64,000 bases of DNA, taken from contig NZ_JAQAGZ010000016.1 in the NCBI RefSeq assembly GCF_027533625.1, forward strand, positions 124,001 through 188,000, in the 5' to 3' direction. The position numbers and the translations under genes are program-made. Shown here one piece after another: positions 44,629-54,506 of the stretch (positions within the stretch are counted from its first letter, which is position 1; each line of letters starts with the position of its first letter). The DNA comes from Paenibacillus gyeongsangnamensis (GTDB lineage Bacteria > Bacillota > Bacilli > Paenibacillales > NBRC-103111). Under the pieces are notes generated by a model that was given only the letters and a program-made list of their open reading frames with translations, was not told where the DNA came from and did not search any database.

Positions 44629-47538
44629 GTAGAGAGGTTTCTTTAATGGCCGTAACGACGTTAGAGTAGTTGCTTGTTTTAGATCAAACTTGTACTCCCC
44701 TAGAAAATTAATATGCTCCCATCCTAGAGGTGAGGTATGTTGCATTAGTTCTTCTTTAAACGTTCCTTGAGTCTTTTTATATTCTGTTGCTTGAGACAAA
44801 TAGACAGTATTCCATACGCTGATTGCATTAATCAAAATGTTCAAGGCGCTGGCTCGTTGGAGTTGATCTCGCAGTGCGCGCTCCCGTAACTCCCCGTGTT
44901 TACCGAAGAAAATCGCTCTGGCCAGTGCGTTCATAGCCTCACCTTTATTCAGCCCCCTATGAATCTTCCGGCGCAGGGCTTCGCTTGATATGTAATCCAG
45001 AATAAAGATTGTCTTTTCAATGCGCCCCATTTCACGTAGAGCGGTTGCTAAGCGATTCTGCCGCGAGTAGGAACCGATTTTCCCCATGATAAGTTATGCA
45101 GATACTGTCCCTTCTCGAATAGAATGGGCTAGCCGCAGCACATCATCATAATTTTCCTGAATGACCTTCGTATTGATTTGACCACGCAGCAGTTTCTCCA
45201 GTTTCGGGAAATCAGCAGGCTTCCCGATGGTGTAAAGCTTAGAATCAGAAAGATCTCGTAAGCGCGGCGCGAATCTGAATCCGAGTAGTTGAGTCAAACC
45301 AAAAACTTGATCTGTATATCCTGCAGTGTCCGTATAATGTTCTTCGATGGTCAAGTCAGTTTCATGATGAAGTAGTCCATCGATCACATGAACAGCATCC
45401 CTAGCATTCGTGTTAATCACTTTAGAATAGAAGCTTGAAAATTGATCACTGACAAAACGATAAATGGTTGCGCCCTTGCCAGTTCCGTAGTGCGGATTAG
45501 CATCCGCATGAAGCGCAGCTACGCCAATCGGCACCCTCATTCCGTCTGACGAAGACGTGGTGCCATCGCCCTAATAGGAGGGTAAAGATAATTTGTGGTG
45601 GAAGTTGACGAGGACAGCTTGAGCTTTATTCATTGCATCCTCATATAGCCGCCATTGTGCCGTATTGGCCATTTGCCGGTATGAAATATCCGGCGTGGCA
45701 TCCCCCATCTTGGTCAATCCAATGTTCGTTCCCATCGCCATCAGTGTTGCCATGAGAATTAACGTTTCTTCTTCATTGGGAATCCGATTTGTTGAAGCAT
45801 GGATAAATTGTTCATGAAAACCAGTCCAATGCGCTACCTCCATTAAGACCTCAGTCAATTTAATACGTGGAAGTAGTTCGTACAAGGATGTGCTAAAATT
45901 TCTGGCATCCTCCGGAGTATCTTTCTCTAGGCGGCTAATGTGAAGTTTTCCTTGCTCAACGTTAATACCTTCTAGATCCTCAATGTTATTCGAAACCCAT
46001 TCTAAGCGCTGTATCAGAGATGCAGTACGTTCGGCTAGGTAATCGTTCGCAGTCATGCTAACTACCAATTTTGTTGCATCCGGCTGAATACGGCTCCATT
46101 CATCTTTGGAGACAAGATACTCATCAAAATCTTTATGCTGCCGGCTCCCGACAATGGACACATCACCGGAGCGCACATAATTACGCAGCTCAGTTATTAC
46201 AGCCATTTCGTAATAAGGACGGTTAATCGTTCCGTCATCATCGTAGACATGCTTTTGCCAACGATTTGTTACAAAATTTAAGGGTGCGTCTTTTGGTACT
46301 TTACGTTTACCAGTTTCATTAATGTCCCTTATAACATCAATAGCCTTCATAAGTGGCTCTGCGGATTTAGTAGAACGGAATTCCAACGTTTTCAGCAGTG
46401 TTGGTGTATATTTGCGCAGCGTGTAAAACTTCTTCTCCAGCAAATCCAAATAGTCGTAATCAATGGGACGGGCCAGTCGCTTTGCTTCCTCTACAGATGC
46501 GACGAGCTGATCCCAGGGCATTACCGTCTCCAACGCAATAAATGGGTCTATGCCTTCGTCCCTAGCTTTTATGAGTGCTGCGCCAAGATCAGCATATTGA
46601 ACCACCTTTTCGTTAATCGATTTTCCATTTTGTTTTTGGATCTCTTCTTGAGCCTTACGGCCTTTGGAATGTAGCTGTAATATCTGACGGTCGTGAATTT
46701 CAAATGCTTGATCCGTTAAATCTTGTGTTAGATCGAGTAAATAAGCAACTAAAGTAGCATATTTCTTGGGGTCATCGAAACGACGGAAGGACTGCGGTTC
46801 ATACCTTGCCCCGATTTTGGAGAGCTGACGTAATCGGTTTGGATGGATTCCCTTTGTATCGATTTGAAGCTGGATTTTTCGTATATATTCCAGTTTTTCA
46901 ATGATCTTAAGGAAAGCGTCTGGGGAACATGTGCCTGGTACTTCTCTTAGCCATGCCAGATACGTTTTGTTGCTCTCCGGCATTGGGGATAGGATGTTTT
47001 CAAGTTTATCGACCTGTTCCACTGATAAGGAAGAAATAAGCATTCTATATATTTTCTCCTCGGCCCGTTGCCTCACTTCCCACACAACCCGTTCGATTGT
47101 AGTCATCCCAGGTATAATGATTTTCTGTTTTCGCAATTCATCAAGGGCTACACGGATTAAATACTTGGAGTTACCATTTTCAAACGAAAAATTCAGCATG
47201 ATATTGGATAAGAACCGATATTCACGAAGCGTGAAGTTCCGATACCCATAGGTTTGCCGAATCTCCTCTATATGTTCTCGTCTAGTCGGTTCCCGTTGGG
47301 CATAAAGGGGAAATACATCAGGTGCCACGCCAACCTGCTTGGCAATATAGCTTATTACAGAATCCGGTATGTGTTTCAAATCAGATAAAGACCATCCTGG
47401 ATAATGCAGGATGGCCAATTGAACGGCAAAGCCTAGTCGGTTATGATCACGGCGATGTTTATTGATGATATCGAGATCGTGTTGCGAAAATGTATAGTAC
47501 GTACCTAAATCCCAATCGTCATCTGAAGGGATTTGCAT
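44629..47538 (-). pseudogene. tnpA: Tn3-family transposase with two in-frame nonsense codons
   Basis: A single frame of 970 codons, the normal size for Tn3-type TnpA, is interrupted by TAG at 45573-45571 (after HHKLSLPSY, where relatives have Trp before GDGTTSSSDG) and by TAA at 45096-45094 (REGTVSA, relatives continue SLIMGK). Both are single-base substitutions, not frameshifts. The DDE candidates (Asp in SSSDGMR, Asp in HVIDGL, Glu in LNKGEAMN) all lie after the first stop, so the truncated 655-residue product lacks the catalytic core but keeps the IR-binding N-terminus. It might even act as an inhibitor. Confidence 0.93.
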
Positions 47539-47631
47539 AAATTCTGCGCCTGGTCTAATGTTAATAATTCCTTTCCTCTTAACGGTTACACACCTTTCAC
47601 TAAAATCAGAAGTTCAGTCAATAGGAAATTT

Positions 47632-48213
47632 TTAGGTCACCTGAAGACTTTGTGTAGTCTTATTCCGGTTTTTAAGTGTTTGATAGATTTTTGCTTTAGA
47701 CACACCGGTTCGTTCTGTTATTTCCTTAATGGTGTACTTTTCGCTATCGTAAAGTGTAAGAGCCATGTCTATTTTGTTTTTATCCATTGGAGGACGACCG
47801 CCTTTCCTGCCTCTCGCACGTGCAGCCTGTAATCCAGCAATGGTTCGCTCCCGGATTGTCTCTGCTTCCATCTCTGCCAGTCCAGCCATGATGGCAAAGA
47901 AAAGTTTCCCAGCGGGCGTACTCGTATCAACACCAAGAGTAATGATCTGCAGTCCAATCCCTCTTTCCTGAAGGCCATGCGATAATTCGATTAGTTGCCG
48001 CGTGGTTCTTCCCAAACGATCCAGCTTCCAAATGACAAGCGTATCTCCTGGTCTCAAATATTCTAGGCAACGAGTCAGCTCCACTCGATCACTTTTCTTC
48101 CCAGAAGCCTTCTCCTCAAATATTCGTTCGCAGCCAGCAGCTTTTAACGTGTCGATCTGTAGGTTCAGTGATTGATCAGCTGTCGAGACACGAGCATAAC
48201 CAATTTTGGCCAC
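47632..48213 (-). CDS. tnpR: Serine resolvase
   Basis: This intact 193-residue resolvase has the N-terminal catalytic domain with Ser10 (GYARVSTADQSLNLQ), the arginine-rich active-site region (LVIWKLDRLGRTTRQLIEL) and helix E, and a C-terminal helix-turn-helix (IKEITERTGVSKAKIYQTLKNR). It would resolve cointegrates at res sites, which lie upstream of its own start. It is separated from tnpA by about 90 bp and runs in the same direction. Confidence 0.93.
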   Translation of the reverse strand: MAKIGYARVSTADQSLNLQIDTLKAAGCERIFEEKASGKKSDRVELTRCLEYLRPGDTLVIWKLDRLGRTTRQLIELSHGLQERGIGLQIITLGVDTSTPAGKLFFAIMAGLAEMEAETIRERTIAGLQAARARGRKGGRPPMDKNKIDMALTLYDSEKYTIKEITERTGVSKAKIYQTLKNRNKTTQSLQVT

Positions 48214-48300
48214 ATGAATATCTCCTTTTGTCTATTAAATGTATATTTATGATATTTTATACACTTTGAATTTTATACGACTTAATAGACAATAACAATG
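48214..48300. other. Candidate res site
   Basis: Directly upstream of tnpR are imperfect inverted elements: TGTCTATTAAATGTATA (48228) and its counterpart TTAATAGACA (48282), with TATTTATGATATTTTATACA between. Size, AT content and position fit subsites of a Tn3-type res, where resolvase dimers bind and repress tnpR/tnpA. Confidence 0.5.
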
Positions 48301-48335
48301 CTATTTTTTACTGTATTTTAAGCTATGTGTAAAAA

Positions 48336-48361
48336 GTCTACAAAACGAACGTTTTGTAGAC
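48336..48361. repeat. Perfect 26-bp palindrome
   Basis: GTCTACAAAACG, AA, CGTTTTGTAGAC. It lies between the res region and the mer promoter inside the transposon. It may be another recombination half-site pair or an operator. Confidence 0.55.
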
Positions 48362-48450
48362 CGATAAACGCAGACGCGGCGGCACATCGTGGTTTTTGTG
48401 ATTCAACTAGGGGGTAGCATATTCAACTTCTTGAAGGGAAATAATGATCC

Positions 48451-48482
48451 TTGACCATGTACCATGGTACATGGTTTATACT
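48451..48482 (+). promoter_or_regulatory. MerR-controlled mer promoter/operator
   Basis: The -35 TTGACC and -10 TATACT are 20 bp apart, the over-long spacing typical of MerR-regulated promoters. Between and over them lies the perfect dyad CCATGTACCATGGTACATGG (48455-48474). MerR bound here would untwist the spacer when it holds Hg(II). It drives merR itself and all genes behind it, as in Gram-positive mer operons. Confidence 0.88.
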
Positions 48483-48501
48483 TTATTTAGAGGTGATGAA
48501 A

Positions 48502-48927
48502 ATGAATTATCGCTCCGGAGATATTTCTAAATTGTGTAACGTTAACAAAGAAACATTAAGATATTACGAACGAAAAGGTTTGATTCATGAACCAGTAAGA
48601 TCGGATGCTGGCTACAGGCTTTATCCGGAAGATACGATAAACCGAATCATGTTCATTAAACGCATACAGGAGCTTGGTTTTACATTGTCTGAAATTGACA
48701 AATTGCTTGGTGTTGTTGATAAAGACGATGTGAGATGTGCGGATATGAATGATTTCGTTGTTCAAAAGCTGGAAGATGTTCAGTTGAAAATTAGAGACTT
48801 TCAACGAATCGAAACGATGTTAAAAGATTTAAAAGACCGCTGTCCAGATGAAAAAGCGATACACGAATGCCCAATCATCGAAGCGCTCATTGACAATAAT
48901 CAAAAGGAAAAGGAGGAAATCCAATGA
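48502..48927 (+). CDS. merR: Mercury-responsive regulator MerR
   Basis: This 141-residue protein starts at ATG 48502 (AGAGGTG is 7 bp upstream; ATG 48496 is too close to it). It has an N-terminal MerR helix-turn-helix (YRSGDISKLCNVNKETLRYY ... RSDAGYRLY), a long dimer helix, and the three Hg-binding cysteines at exactly the Gram-positive positions, Cys79, Cys114 and Cys123 (RCPDEKAIHEC). It represses and, with Hg(II), activates the operon promoter at 48451. Confidence 0.95.
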   Translation: MNYRSGDISKLCNVNKETLRYYERKGLIHEPVRSDAGYRLYPEDTINRIMFIKRIQELGFTLSEIDKLLGVVDKDDVRCADMNDFVVQKLEDVQLKIRDFQRIETMLKDLKDRCPDEKAIHECPIIEALIDNNQKEKEEIQ

Positions 48928-49175
48928 AAGAAAGTGCAAAAAAAATAGGTTGGGGCTTTTTAGCTCTGTTTTCCTGTCCTTGCCATCTTGTTTTGATTCT
49001 CCCTTTACTTGCTGGAACTACGCTTGGAGCGTATTTTGCTCTCCATCAAACAGCCGTCAGTGTTATTTTAGGAATCGTATTTGTAATTTCTCTTGGCATG
49101 ATGTTTAAACGAGCCAGCAAACAAGCAAAAACCGATGAATCACACGATTGCTGCTCAGTTCCAGAGCGAAAATGA
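48924..49175 (+). CDS. MerE-like mercury transport membrane protein
   Basis: This 83-residue protein overlaps merR by 4 bp. It has two membrane helices; the first contains FSCPCHLVLILPLLAGTT, matching the CPCH...LAGTT signature of MerE/MerH-type transporters, with the vicinal Cys pair for Hg(II) transfer. A short C-terminal tail has a further CC pair (HDCCSVPERK). It likely moves Hg(II) (and perhaps methylmercury) across the membrane to MerA. Confidence 0.8.
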   Translation: MKESAKKIGWGFLALFSCPCHLVLILPLLAGTTLGAYFALHQTAVSVILGIVFVISLGMMFKRASKQAKTDESHDCCSVPERK

Positions 49176-49186
49176 GGTGAATGATT

Positions 49187-49492
49187 GTGAGAGAAAAACT
49201 AACTAGCTGGGGAGCGGTATTTTCAGCGTTTCTTATGTCCGGCTGTTGCCTCGGACCCTTAATTCTCATTCCTCTTGGGTTATCAGGTTTTGCAGGAACG
49301 CTTGCAATTTTTTCAATTAAGTACCAACTGTTTCTTATGGTCATGACGTTATTATTTCTTGGTGTATCGTTTTATTTGGTTTATGGACGAAAATGCAAAA
49401 AGAAAAGTACGGTCATCATATTATGGATATCGACCGTTTTGGTTTTAGGCGCGTTTTTATTTTTATGGTTAGCTGAAAGAGGAATGTTATAA
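49187..49492 (+). CDS. MerT-like mercuric transport protein
   Basis: I chose GTG 49187 because GAGGTG lies 7 bp upstream; ATG 49181 is almost on top of it. About 101 residues with three membrane helices. The first carries LMSGCCLGPLILIPLGLSG, the MerT Hg-binding CC pair in helix 1. It lacks a clear second cytosolic CC loop, having RKCKKK instead. It should import Hg(II) received from the MerP-like lipoprotein. Confidence 0.8.
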   Translation: MREKLTSWGAVFSAFLMSGCCLGPLILIPLGLSGFAGTLAIFSIKYQLFLMVMTLLFLGVSFYLVYGRKCKKKSTVIILWISTVLVLGAFLFLWLAERGML

Positions 49493-49507
49493 GAAAGGGT
49501 GTTTTAT

Positions 49508-49840
49508 GTGAGAATAACAATGGGAATTATGGCGGTACTATCTCTATTATTATTGGGTACGGCATGTGGTAACAATGCAAAACCAGCGGCAGCAGCTGAA
49601 GCGGTGCAAACTGCAACTGTTGCTAATGGATCAGCGACGTTCACGGTGACGGGACTTGATTGCTGCCTGCCTTCTGTGATTCAAAATTTAATTTCAAAGG
49701 TCGATGGGGTTAGCAAAGTAGACATTGAACCCATGGGAAGCAAAGGGAAAGTTACGGTTTCCTTTGATGATAAGAAAACTGATTTAAAGCAGATTCAAAC
49801 ATCGGTTACAAAATATGGGTTTGGCGTAATGGGAGGATAA
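49508..49840 (+). CDS. MerP-like mercury-binding lipoprotein
   Basis: Start GTG 49508, with GAAAGGG upstream; about 110 residues. It has a lipoprotein signal with lipobox LGTAC (LSLLLLGTACGNN), an Ala-rich linker and one heavy-metal-associated (HMA) domain. The metal site reads GLDCCLPSV, two adjacent cysteines, instead of the usual GMTCxxC. It would catch Hg(II) outside the membrane and pass it to the MerT-like protein. Lipid anchoring replaces the periplasm of Gram-negative MerP. Confidence 0.8.
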   Translation: MRITMGIMAVLSLLLLGTACGNNAKPAAAAEAVQTATVANGSATFTVTGLDCCLPSVIQNLISKVDGVSKVDIEPMGSKGKVTVSFDDKKTDLKQIQTSVTKYGFGVMGG

Positions 49841-49843
49841 TTA

Positions 49844-51484
49844 ATGAAAAAATATCGGATACATGTGCAAGGCATGACTTGCACCGGCTGTGAAGAGCAC
49901 GTTGCAACGGCACTTGAAAGCATTGGAGCTATCAATATTGAGGTGAACTTTCGCCGCAATGAAGCCACGTTTGAATTACCGGATGACGTTGCGATCGAAA
50001 CAGCCCAAAAAGCCATCAACGAGGCAAAATATCAATCCGGAGATGCGGAAGTTATCGAGTCCCATGATGCTCCGGTTCTCGGTGATGAGGGCGACTATGA
50101 TTTTCTGATTATCGGTTCCGGTGGGGCAGCGTTTTCCGCCGCGATTCAAGCGGTCGAACATGGTGCAAAAGTGGCTATCATCGAGCGAGGAACGGTAGGC
50201 GGAACCTGCGTAAATGTGGGCTGCGTGCCATCGAAAACCCTGCTGCGTGCCGGTAAAATCAATCACTTAGCCAAAAATAACCCTTTCTTGGGGCTAACTA
50301 CATCTGCAGGAACGGTGGATTTGGCAGAACTAGTGAAACAAAAAAATGAACTTGTAACCGAAATGCGTGAACAAAAGTATGAACATTTGATTGGTGAGTA
50401 CGGATTTGAACTCATTCGCGGAGAGGCAAAATTCGTTGATGAAAAAACCATCGAGGTGGGTGGACGAAAGCTTACCGCGAAACGATTTTTAATCGCGACA
50501 GGAGCTTCACCATCGATTCCGGATATTCCAGGATTAAAAGACGCTAACTATTTAACAAGTACGTCACTGCTTGACCTTAAAGAATTGCCAAAAAGACTTG
50601 CTGTGATTGGCTCAGGTTATATTGCACTAGAATTAGGTCAGTTATTTCATCATTTAGGGTCAGAAGTTACGCTGTTGCAAAGAAGTCCTCGGTTGTTAAA
50701 AGAGTATGACCCTGAAATTTCCGAATCTGTGACAAAAGCAGTCACCGAGCAAGGGATGAATCTGATTACCGGTGTCACGTATGAGCGCTTTGAAAATAAT
50801 GGGGATTTGAAACAAATTCATATTTCAGTAAACAGCGAAAAGAAAGTCATCGAAGCCGAGCAGCTGCTTATAGCAACCGGCAGAAAACCAAATACCGAAG
50901 CACTGAATCTTCGTGCCGCGAACGTCATTATTGGTTCCAAAGGCGAAATCGTGGTCGATGATTTTTTAAAAACCTCAAATCCTAGGATTTACGCCGCAGG
51001 CGATGTGACGATGGGTCCGCAGTTTGTGTACGTGGCTGCTTATGAAGGACGCATCGCGGCGGATAATGCAGTTGGTGGGTTAGAGAAAAAAGTAAACCTT
51101 GAAACTGTTCCGGGGGTCACGTTCACTTCACCGGCGGTGGCGACAGTAGGACTTACAGAAGAGCAAGCCAAGGCAAAAGGATATGAGGTGAAGACTTCTG
51201 TTCTTCCTTTGGATTCGGTGCCTAGAGCACTTGTAAATCGCGAAACAACAGGCGTTTTTAAATTAGTTGCTGACTCCAAGTCGTTAAAGGTGCTTGGCGT
51301 TCATATTGTCGCCGAAAATGCAGGAGATGTGATTTACGCCGCCACACTTGCTGTAAAATTCGGTTTAACGGTTGAAGATTTACGCGACAGCCTAGCTCCA
51401 TATTTAACGATGGCTGAAGGATTAAAACTGGCGGCTCTTACGTTTAATAAAGATGTATCCAAATTATCCTGTTGCGCTGGATAA
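49844..51484 (+). CDS. merA: Mercuric reductase
   Basis: This 546-residue flavoprotein disulfide reductase reduces Hg(II) to volatile Hg(0) with NADPH. It has one N-terminal HMA domain ([11 protein letters not shown], Cys13/Cys16), an FAD motif ([15 protein letters not shown]), the redox-active pair Cys122/Cys127 ([12 protein letters not shown]), an NADPH motif ([14 protein letters not shown]), a second FAD site (RIYAAGDVT), a dimer domain, and the C-terminal vicinal pair Cys543/Cys544 (KLSCCAG) that hands Hg(II) to the partner subunit's active site. All key residues are present. Four bp after the merP stop. Confidence 0.97.
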   Translation: MKKYRIHVQGMTCTGCEEHVATALESIGAINIEVNFRRNEATFELPDDVAIETAQKAINEAKYQSGDAEVIESHDAPVLGDEGDYDFLIIGSGGAAFSAAIQAVEHGAKVAIIERGTVGGTCVNVGCVPSKTLLRAGKINHLAKNNPFLGLTTSAGTVDLAELVKQKNELVTEMREQKYEHLIGEYGFELIRGEAKFVDEKTIEVGGRKLTAKRFLIATGASPSIPDIPGLKDANYLTSTSLLDLKELPKRLAVIGSGYIALELGQLFHHLGSEVTLLQRSPRLLKEYDPEISESVTKAVTEQGMNLITGVTYERFENNGDLKQIHISVNSEKKVIEAEQLLIATGRKPNTEALNLRAANVIIGSKGEIVVDDFLKTSNPRIYAAGDVTMGPQFVYVAAYEGRIAADNAVGGLEKKVNLETVPGVTFTSPAVATVGLTEEQAKAKGYEVKTSVLPLDSVPRALVNRETTGVFKLVADSKSLKVLGVHIVAENAGDVIYAATLAVKFGLTVEDLRDSLAPYLTMAEGLKLAALTFNKDVSKLSCCAG

Positions 51485-51537
51485 GGTATATTATCTGTGG
51501 TAATTCACATGTTAGAGGAGAGCGATTACAATAAACT

Positions 51538-51564
51538 ACAGGCTGCCCCGGCAGCCTGTTTTTG
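51538..51564 (+). terminator. mer operon terminator
   Basis: ACAGGCTGCC, CC, GGCAGCCTGT, then TTTTG. Perfect 10-bp stem, 54 bp after merA. Confidence 0.9.
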
Positions 51565-51579
51565 CACATATATGTCGAC

Positions 51580-51710
51580 TGTCAAGAATATAGTCCGATA
51601 CACTTCCGCGGAAATCGCGGATTTAATGTTTTATCAGAACAAATTCTTGTCATAAGCCAATGTCAACAATATGTTCCCATTGCCGATTCAGGCCAAGAAT
51701 TTGTACCGAA
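51580..51710. repeat. Dispersed palindromic repeat, copy F (inside the transposon)
   Basis: TGTCAAGAATATAGTCCGAT (51580-51599), hairpin CCGCG-GAAAT-CGCGG (51606-51620), inverted module ATCAGAACAAATTCTTGTCA (51633-51652), direct module TGTCAACAATATGTTCCCAT (51661-51680), and a further GGCCAAGAATTTGTACCGAA (51691-51710). Module and inverted module make a palindrome of about 73 bp. It lies between the mer and ars operons. Its tail matches copy H at 63481-63538. Confidence 0.85.
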
Positions 51711-51782
51711 TGCCGTTGCTGTAAATGAGTGCTCCCAAATCTCTCACCGGTCAATAATTGCCAGACCTTTGTTTACAAACTG

Positions 51783-51820
51783 TTTACAATATAATTAATT
51801 GATTATATAAGTTAATTAAT
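51783..51820 (+). promoter_or_regulatory. Candidate ars promoter/ArsR operator
   Basis: TTTACA (51783) and TATATA (51804) could be a promoter. An AT-rich dyad, ATTAATTGATTATATAAGTT (from 51793) followed by AATTAAT, resembles the extended inverted repeats bound by ArsR in Gram-positive ars operons. It lies 40-75 bp before the first arsC. Confidence 0.4.
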
Positions 51821-51859
51821 ATATATTTATTACATAATTCGCTTATGTGAGGTGAATAT

Positions 51860-52282
51860 ATGGATAAACCGCTGCGGATGTATTTCTTATGTGTGCATAA
51901 TCGCTGTAGAAGTCAGATGGCTGAAGCATTCGCCAAACATTACGCTGGCGAGAAAGTGATCGCTGGCAGCGCGGGCGTAGAAGAAAGTCAGATTCATCCC
52001 TTAACGATAGCGGTCATGAAGGAAGTAGGCATTGATATATCGGATCAACAATCAAAGCGGATTGATATGAAAGCTTTCATCAGTTCGCAAATCGTTATTA
52101 AGCTTTGCGAGCAAGTGAACGAAAAATGCCCTATTGTGCCTTTTGGCATAATGAATGTGCAGTGGGATATCCCTGATCCCACGACAAAGCAAGGCGAGGG
52201 GAGCATTGAAGAATTTCGAGCCGTTCGTGATTTGATTCGAGAAAAGGTGCTGCAGCTGTTAAAAGAGCAAAAGGTCGTATAG
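51860..52282 (+). CDS. arsC: Arsenate reductase, thioredoxin-linked type (first copy)
   Basis: This 140-residue LMW-phosphatase-like ArsC has the P-loop nucleophile Cys11 (CVHNRCRSQMAEA) and the shuttle cysteines Cys83 and Cys90 (KLCEQVNEKCP); DIPDP is the general-acid loop. It reduces As(V) to As(III) through Cys11-Cys83-Cys90 with thioredoxin. GTGAGGTG lies 8 bp upstream. First gene of the ars block, ahead of arsR. It is clearly divergent from the second copy at 54071 (for example HYAGEKVIAGSAGV against KYEVKSAGL). Confidence 0.93.
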   Translation: MDKPLRMYFLCVHNRCRSQMAEAFAKHYAGEKVIAGSAGVEESQIHPLTIAVMKEVGIDISDQQSKRIDMKAFISSQIVIKLCEQVNEKCPIVPFGIMNVQWDIPDPTTKQGEGSIEEFRAVRDLIREKVLQLLKEQKVV

Positions 52283-52302
52283 GGATTGAAGGGAGGTATT
52301 AC

Positions 52303-52614
52303 ATGGAACAAATCAATGAAATGGCAGAAAATTTAAAACTGCTCGGTGACAAGACTCGGCTCACGATGCTTGCCTTATTGAAGAAACAACCCCTTTGTGT
52401 TTGTGACATCGTGGACTTGTTGGAAACGTCACAGCCCAACGCAAGCCAGCATCTGCGTAAATTAAAATCAGCGGGACTTGTGAACGAAACCCGGAAAGCC
52501 CAATGGATTTATTATTCATTAAATATTGAAGATAAGCCCTACATTCAGGCGGTTTTGAGCTGCATTCCATCGTTAAAAGAAAAAATCGATCAAGTCAAAA
52601 ATGATTGCGAATAG
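52303..52614 (+). CDS. arsR: Arsenite-responsive repressor ArsR
   Basis: This 103-residue winged-helix protein carries the As(III) site CVCD at the start of the recognition region ([25 protein letters not shown], Cys32 and Cys34), the classical type I ArsR arrangement. It represses the ars genes until As(III) binds. GGGAGGT lies upstream. The arsB start follows 13 bp after its stop. Confidence 0.93.
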   Translation: MEQINEMAENLKLLGDKTRLTMLALLKKQPLCVCDIVDLLETSQPNASQHLRKLKSAGLVNETRKAQWIYYSLNIEDKPYIQAVLSCIPSLKEKIDQVKNDCE

Positions 52615-52627
52615 TGCGGAGGATTAC

Positions 52628-54040
52628 ATGGCTATCACTGCGTTTCTTATTTTTTTAGTAACACTAACCTTTGTTATTTGGCAACCAAAGGGATTAAATA
52701 TCGGCTGGTCGGCCAGTGCCGGTGCCATCCTTGCTTTACTTTTCGGGGTGGTCAGCTTCGCGGACGTTGGCACCGTTACCGGCATTGTGTGGAATGCAAC
52801 CTTAGCTTTCGTGGCCATCATTTTAATCTCATTGGTGCTTGATGAAATCGGATTTTTTGAGTGGGCGGCCTTACATATGGCGCGGCTCGCGCGCGGAAAC
52901 GGTCTACTCATGTTTGTGTTTATCATCCTGCTGGGATCGGCGGTCGCAGCCCTGTTTGCGAATGATGGAGCGGCATTGATCATTACGCCCATTGTACTCG
53001 CCATGGTTCGGGCACTTAAATTTGATGAAAAGATGATTCTGCCGTTTATTATGGCGAGTGGTTTCATTGCCGATACGGCTTCCTTGCCGCTCGTCGTAAG
53101 TAACTTGGTGAACATTGTATCTGCCAATTATTTCAATATCGGTTTTGCGGAATACGCGAGCCGTATGATTGTTCCGAATTTCTTTTCCATCATCGCGAGC
53201 CTCATTGTGCTATATCTGTATTTCCGGAAAAGCCTTCCAAACAGTTACAATCTCGCCCAACTAAAAAGGCCGAAGGAAGCCATTAAGGATATGAGGCTGT
53301 TTAAAATATCTTGGGTCATTTTAGCTGCGCTACTTATTGCGTATTTCGTCAGTGAATTTTTCTCGATCCCTGTATCCATTATTGCCGGGGTCGCGGCCAT
53401 TGCCTTTTTGTTCGCCGCCAGAAAAAGCCCTGCGATTCATACATGGAAATTGGTGAAAGGCGCTCCCTGGGCAGTCGTGATCTTCTCCATTGGCATGTAT
53501 GTGGTGGTTTATGGCCTGCGAAATGCCGGGCTTACCGACTCATTAGGCAGCGTTATTCAAGCGGTAGCAGACAAAGGACTGTTCGCGGCTACCGTAGGCA
53601 TGGGCTTTATTGCAGCGATCCTGTCATCCATTATGAACAACATGCCGACGGTCATGATCGATGCACTGGCCATCCAAGGAACACAAACCCATGGATTCAT
53701 TCGTGAGGCGTTGATTTATGCAAATGTGATCGGTTCGGATTTAGGGCCGAAAATTACGCCAATTGGCTCCCTGGCTACCTTGCTTTGGCTGCATGTGCTT
53801 TCCACGAAAAATGTGAAAATCAGATGGGGGTATTATTTTAAAGTCGGCATCCTATTAACCATTCCCACGTTGTTCATTACCCTTACCGGTCTTTCTGTAT
53901 GGCTTTATGTTCTCCAAACGCTACATGTGAATGTATGGCTATGTATTGCGGTGATTGTGATAGTACTTGTAGTGGTCGCGATGATTATTAAGTCTTTTTT
54001 GGGAAGCAAACAAACCAAAAGAGGGCATCAAGGTGCTTAA
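52628..54040 (+). CDS. arsB: Arsenite efflux pump ArsB
   Basis: I chose ATG 52628 (GCGGAGGA upstream); an in-frame ATG at 52601 lies in arsR. The 470-residue protein has 12 or so helices of the ArsB/NhaD ion-transporter superfamily, with [19 protein letters not shown] and the half-repeat [20 protein letters not shown]. It exports arsenite/antimonite using membrane potential. It is ArsB, not Acr3, which lacks these motifs. No arsA is present. Confidence 0.93.
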   Translation: MAITAFLIFLVTLTFVIWQPKGLNIGWSASAGAILALLFGVVSFADVGTVTGIVWNATLAFVAIILISLVLDEIGFFEWAALHMARLARGNGLLMFVFIILLGSAVAALFANDGAALIITPIVLAMVRALKFDEKMILPFIMASGFIADTASLPLVVSNLVNIVSANYFNIGFAEYASRMIVPNFFSIIASLIVLYLYFRKSLPNSYNLAQLKRPKEAIKDMRLFKISWVILAALLIAYFVSEFFSIPVSIIAGVAAIAFLFAARKSPAIHTWKLVKGAPWAVVIFSIGMYVVVYGLRNAGLTDSLGSVIQAVADKGLFAATVGMGFIAAILSSIMNNMPTVMIDALAIQGTQTHGFIREALIYANVIGSDLGPKITPIGSLATLLWLHVLSTKNVKIRWGYYFKVGILLTIPTLFITLTGLSVWLYVLQTLHVNVWLCIAVIVIVLVVVAMIIKSFLGSKQTKRGHQGA

Positions 54041-54070
54041 CGATTTGATAAAAAAAGGAGATTTTTCATC

Positions 54071-54496
54071 ATGGAGAAGAAACCGTTAATTTACTTTTTG
54101 TGCACCGGAAATTCTTGCAGAAGCCAAATCGCGGATGGATTTTTGAACGCGCTAGGCAGCGATAAATACGAAGTGAAAAGTGCAGGGCTTGAAGCACATG
54201 GGCTGAATCCGCGTGCGGTTCAAGTCATGAACGAAGTTGGTGTGGACATTAGCAAGAATACGTCAAATGTCATTGATCCGGAAATTTTGAATCGTGCCGA
54301 TTATGTCATTACCCTGTGCGGCCACGCAGACGAGCATTGCCCTGTGATCTCCAACAAGAACGTAACGAAATGGCATTGGGGTTTTGATGACCCGGCAAAA
54401 GCAATTGGATCTGAAGAAGAAATTATGGCCCAGTTCCGCACCGTTCGCGATTCGATTAAGAGCCGGATTGAACAGTTTGTAAAGGAAGGGATATGA
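54071..54496 (+). CDS. arsC: Arsenate reductase, thioredoxin-linked type (second copy)
   Basis: This 141-residue protein is the standard bacillar ArsC: Cys11 in [13 protein letters not shown], Cys83 and Cys90 in [11 protein letters not shown], and WGFDDPA as acid loop. AAAAAGGAG lies upstream. Two unequal arsC genes in one operon suggest that two ars blocks were merged. Confidence 0.95.
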   Translation: MEKKPLIYFLCTGNSCRSQIADGFLNALGSDKYEVKSAGLEAHGLNPRAVQVMNEVGVDISKNTSNVIDPEILNRADYVITLCGHADEHCPVISNKNVTKWHWGFDDPAKAIGSEEEIMAQFRTVRDSIKSRIEQFVKEGI

Positions 54497-54506
54497 GGTG
54501 GCTGCT

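Noticed and set aside
45094-45573. Programmed recoding or pyrrolysine at the tnpA stops
   Set aside because: One stop is TAG and the other TAA, at positions where relatives have ordinary Trp and Ser; no pyl genes or slippery sites are visible. Two nonsense mutations are simpler.
51562-51798. Small proteins over repeat copies F and H (51562-51798 and 63385-63603), which share stretches such as LVISQCQQYVPIAD and LVISPCQENIPIAE
   Set aside because: The similarity comes from the shared DNA repeat; neither frame has a ribosome site, and the hairpin and T run lie inside them.
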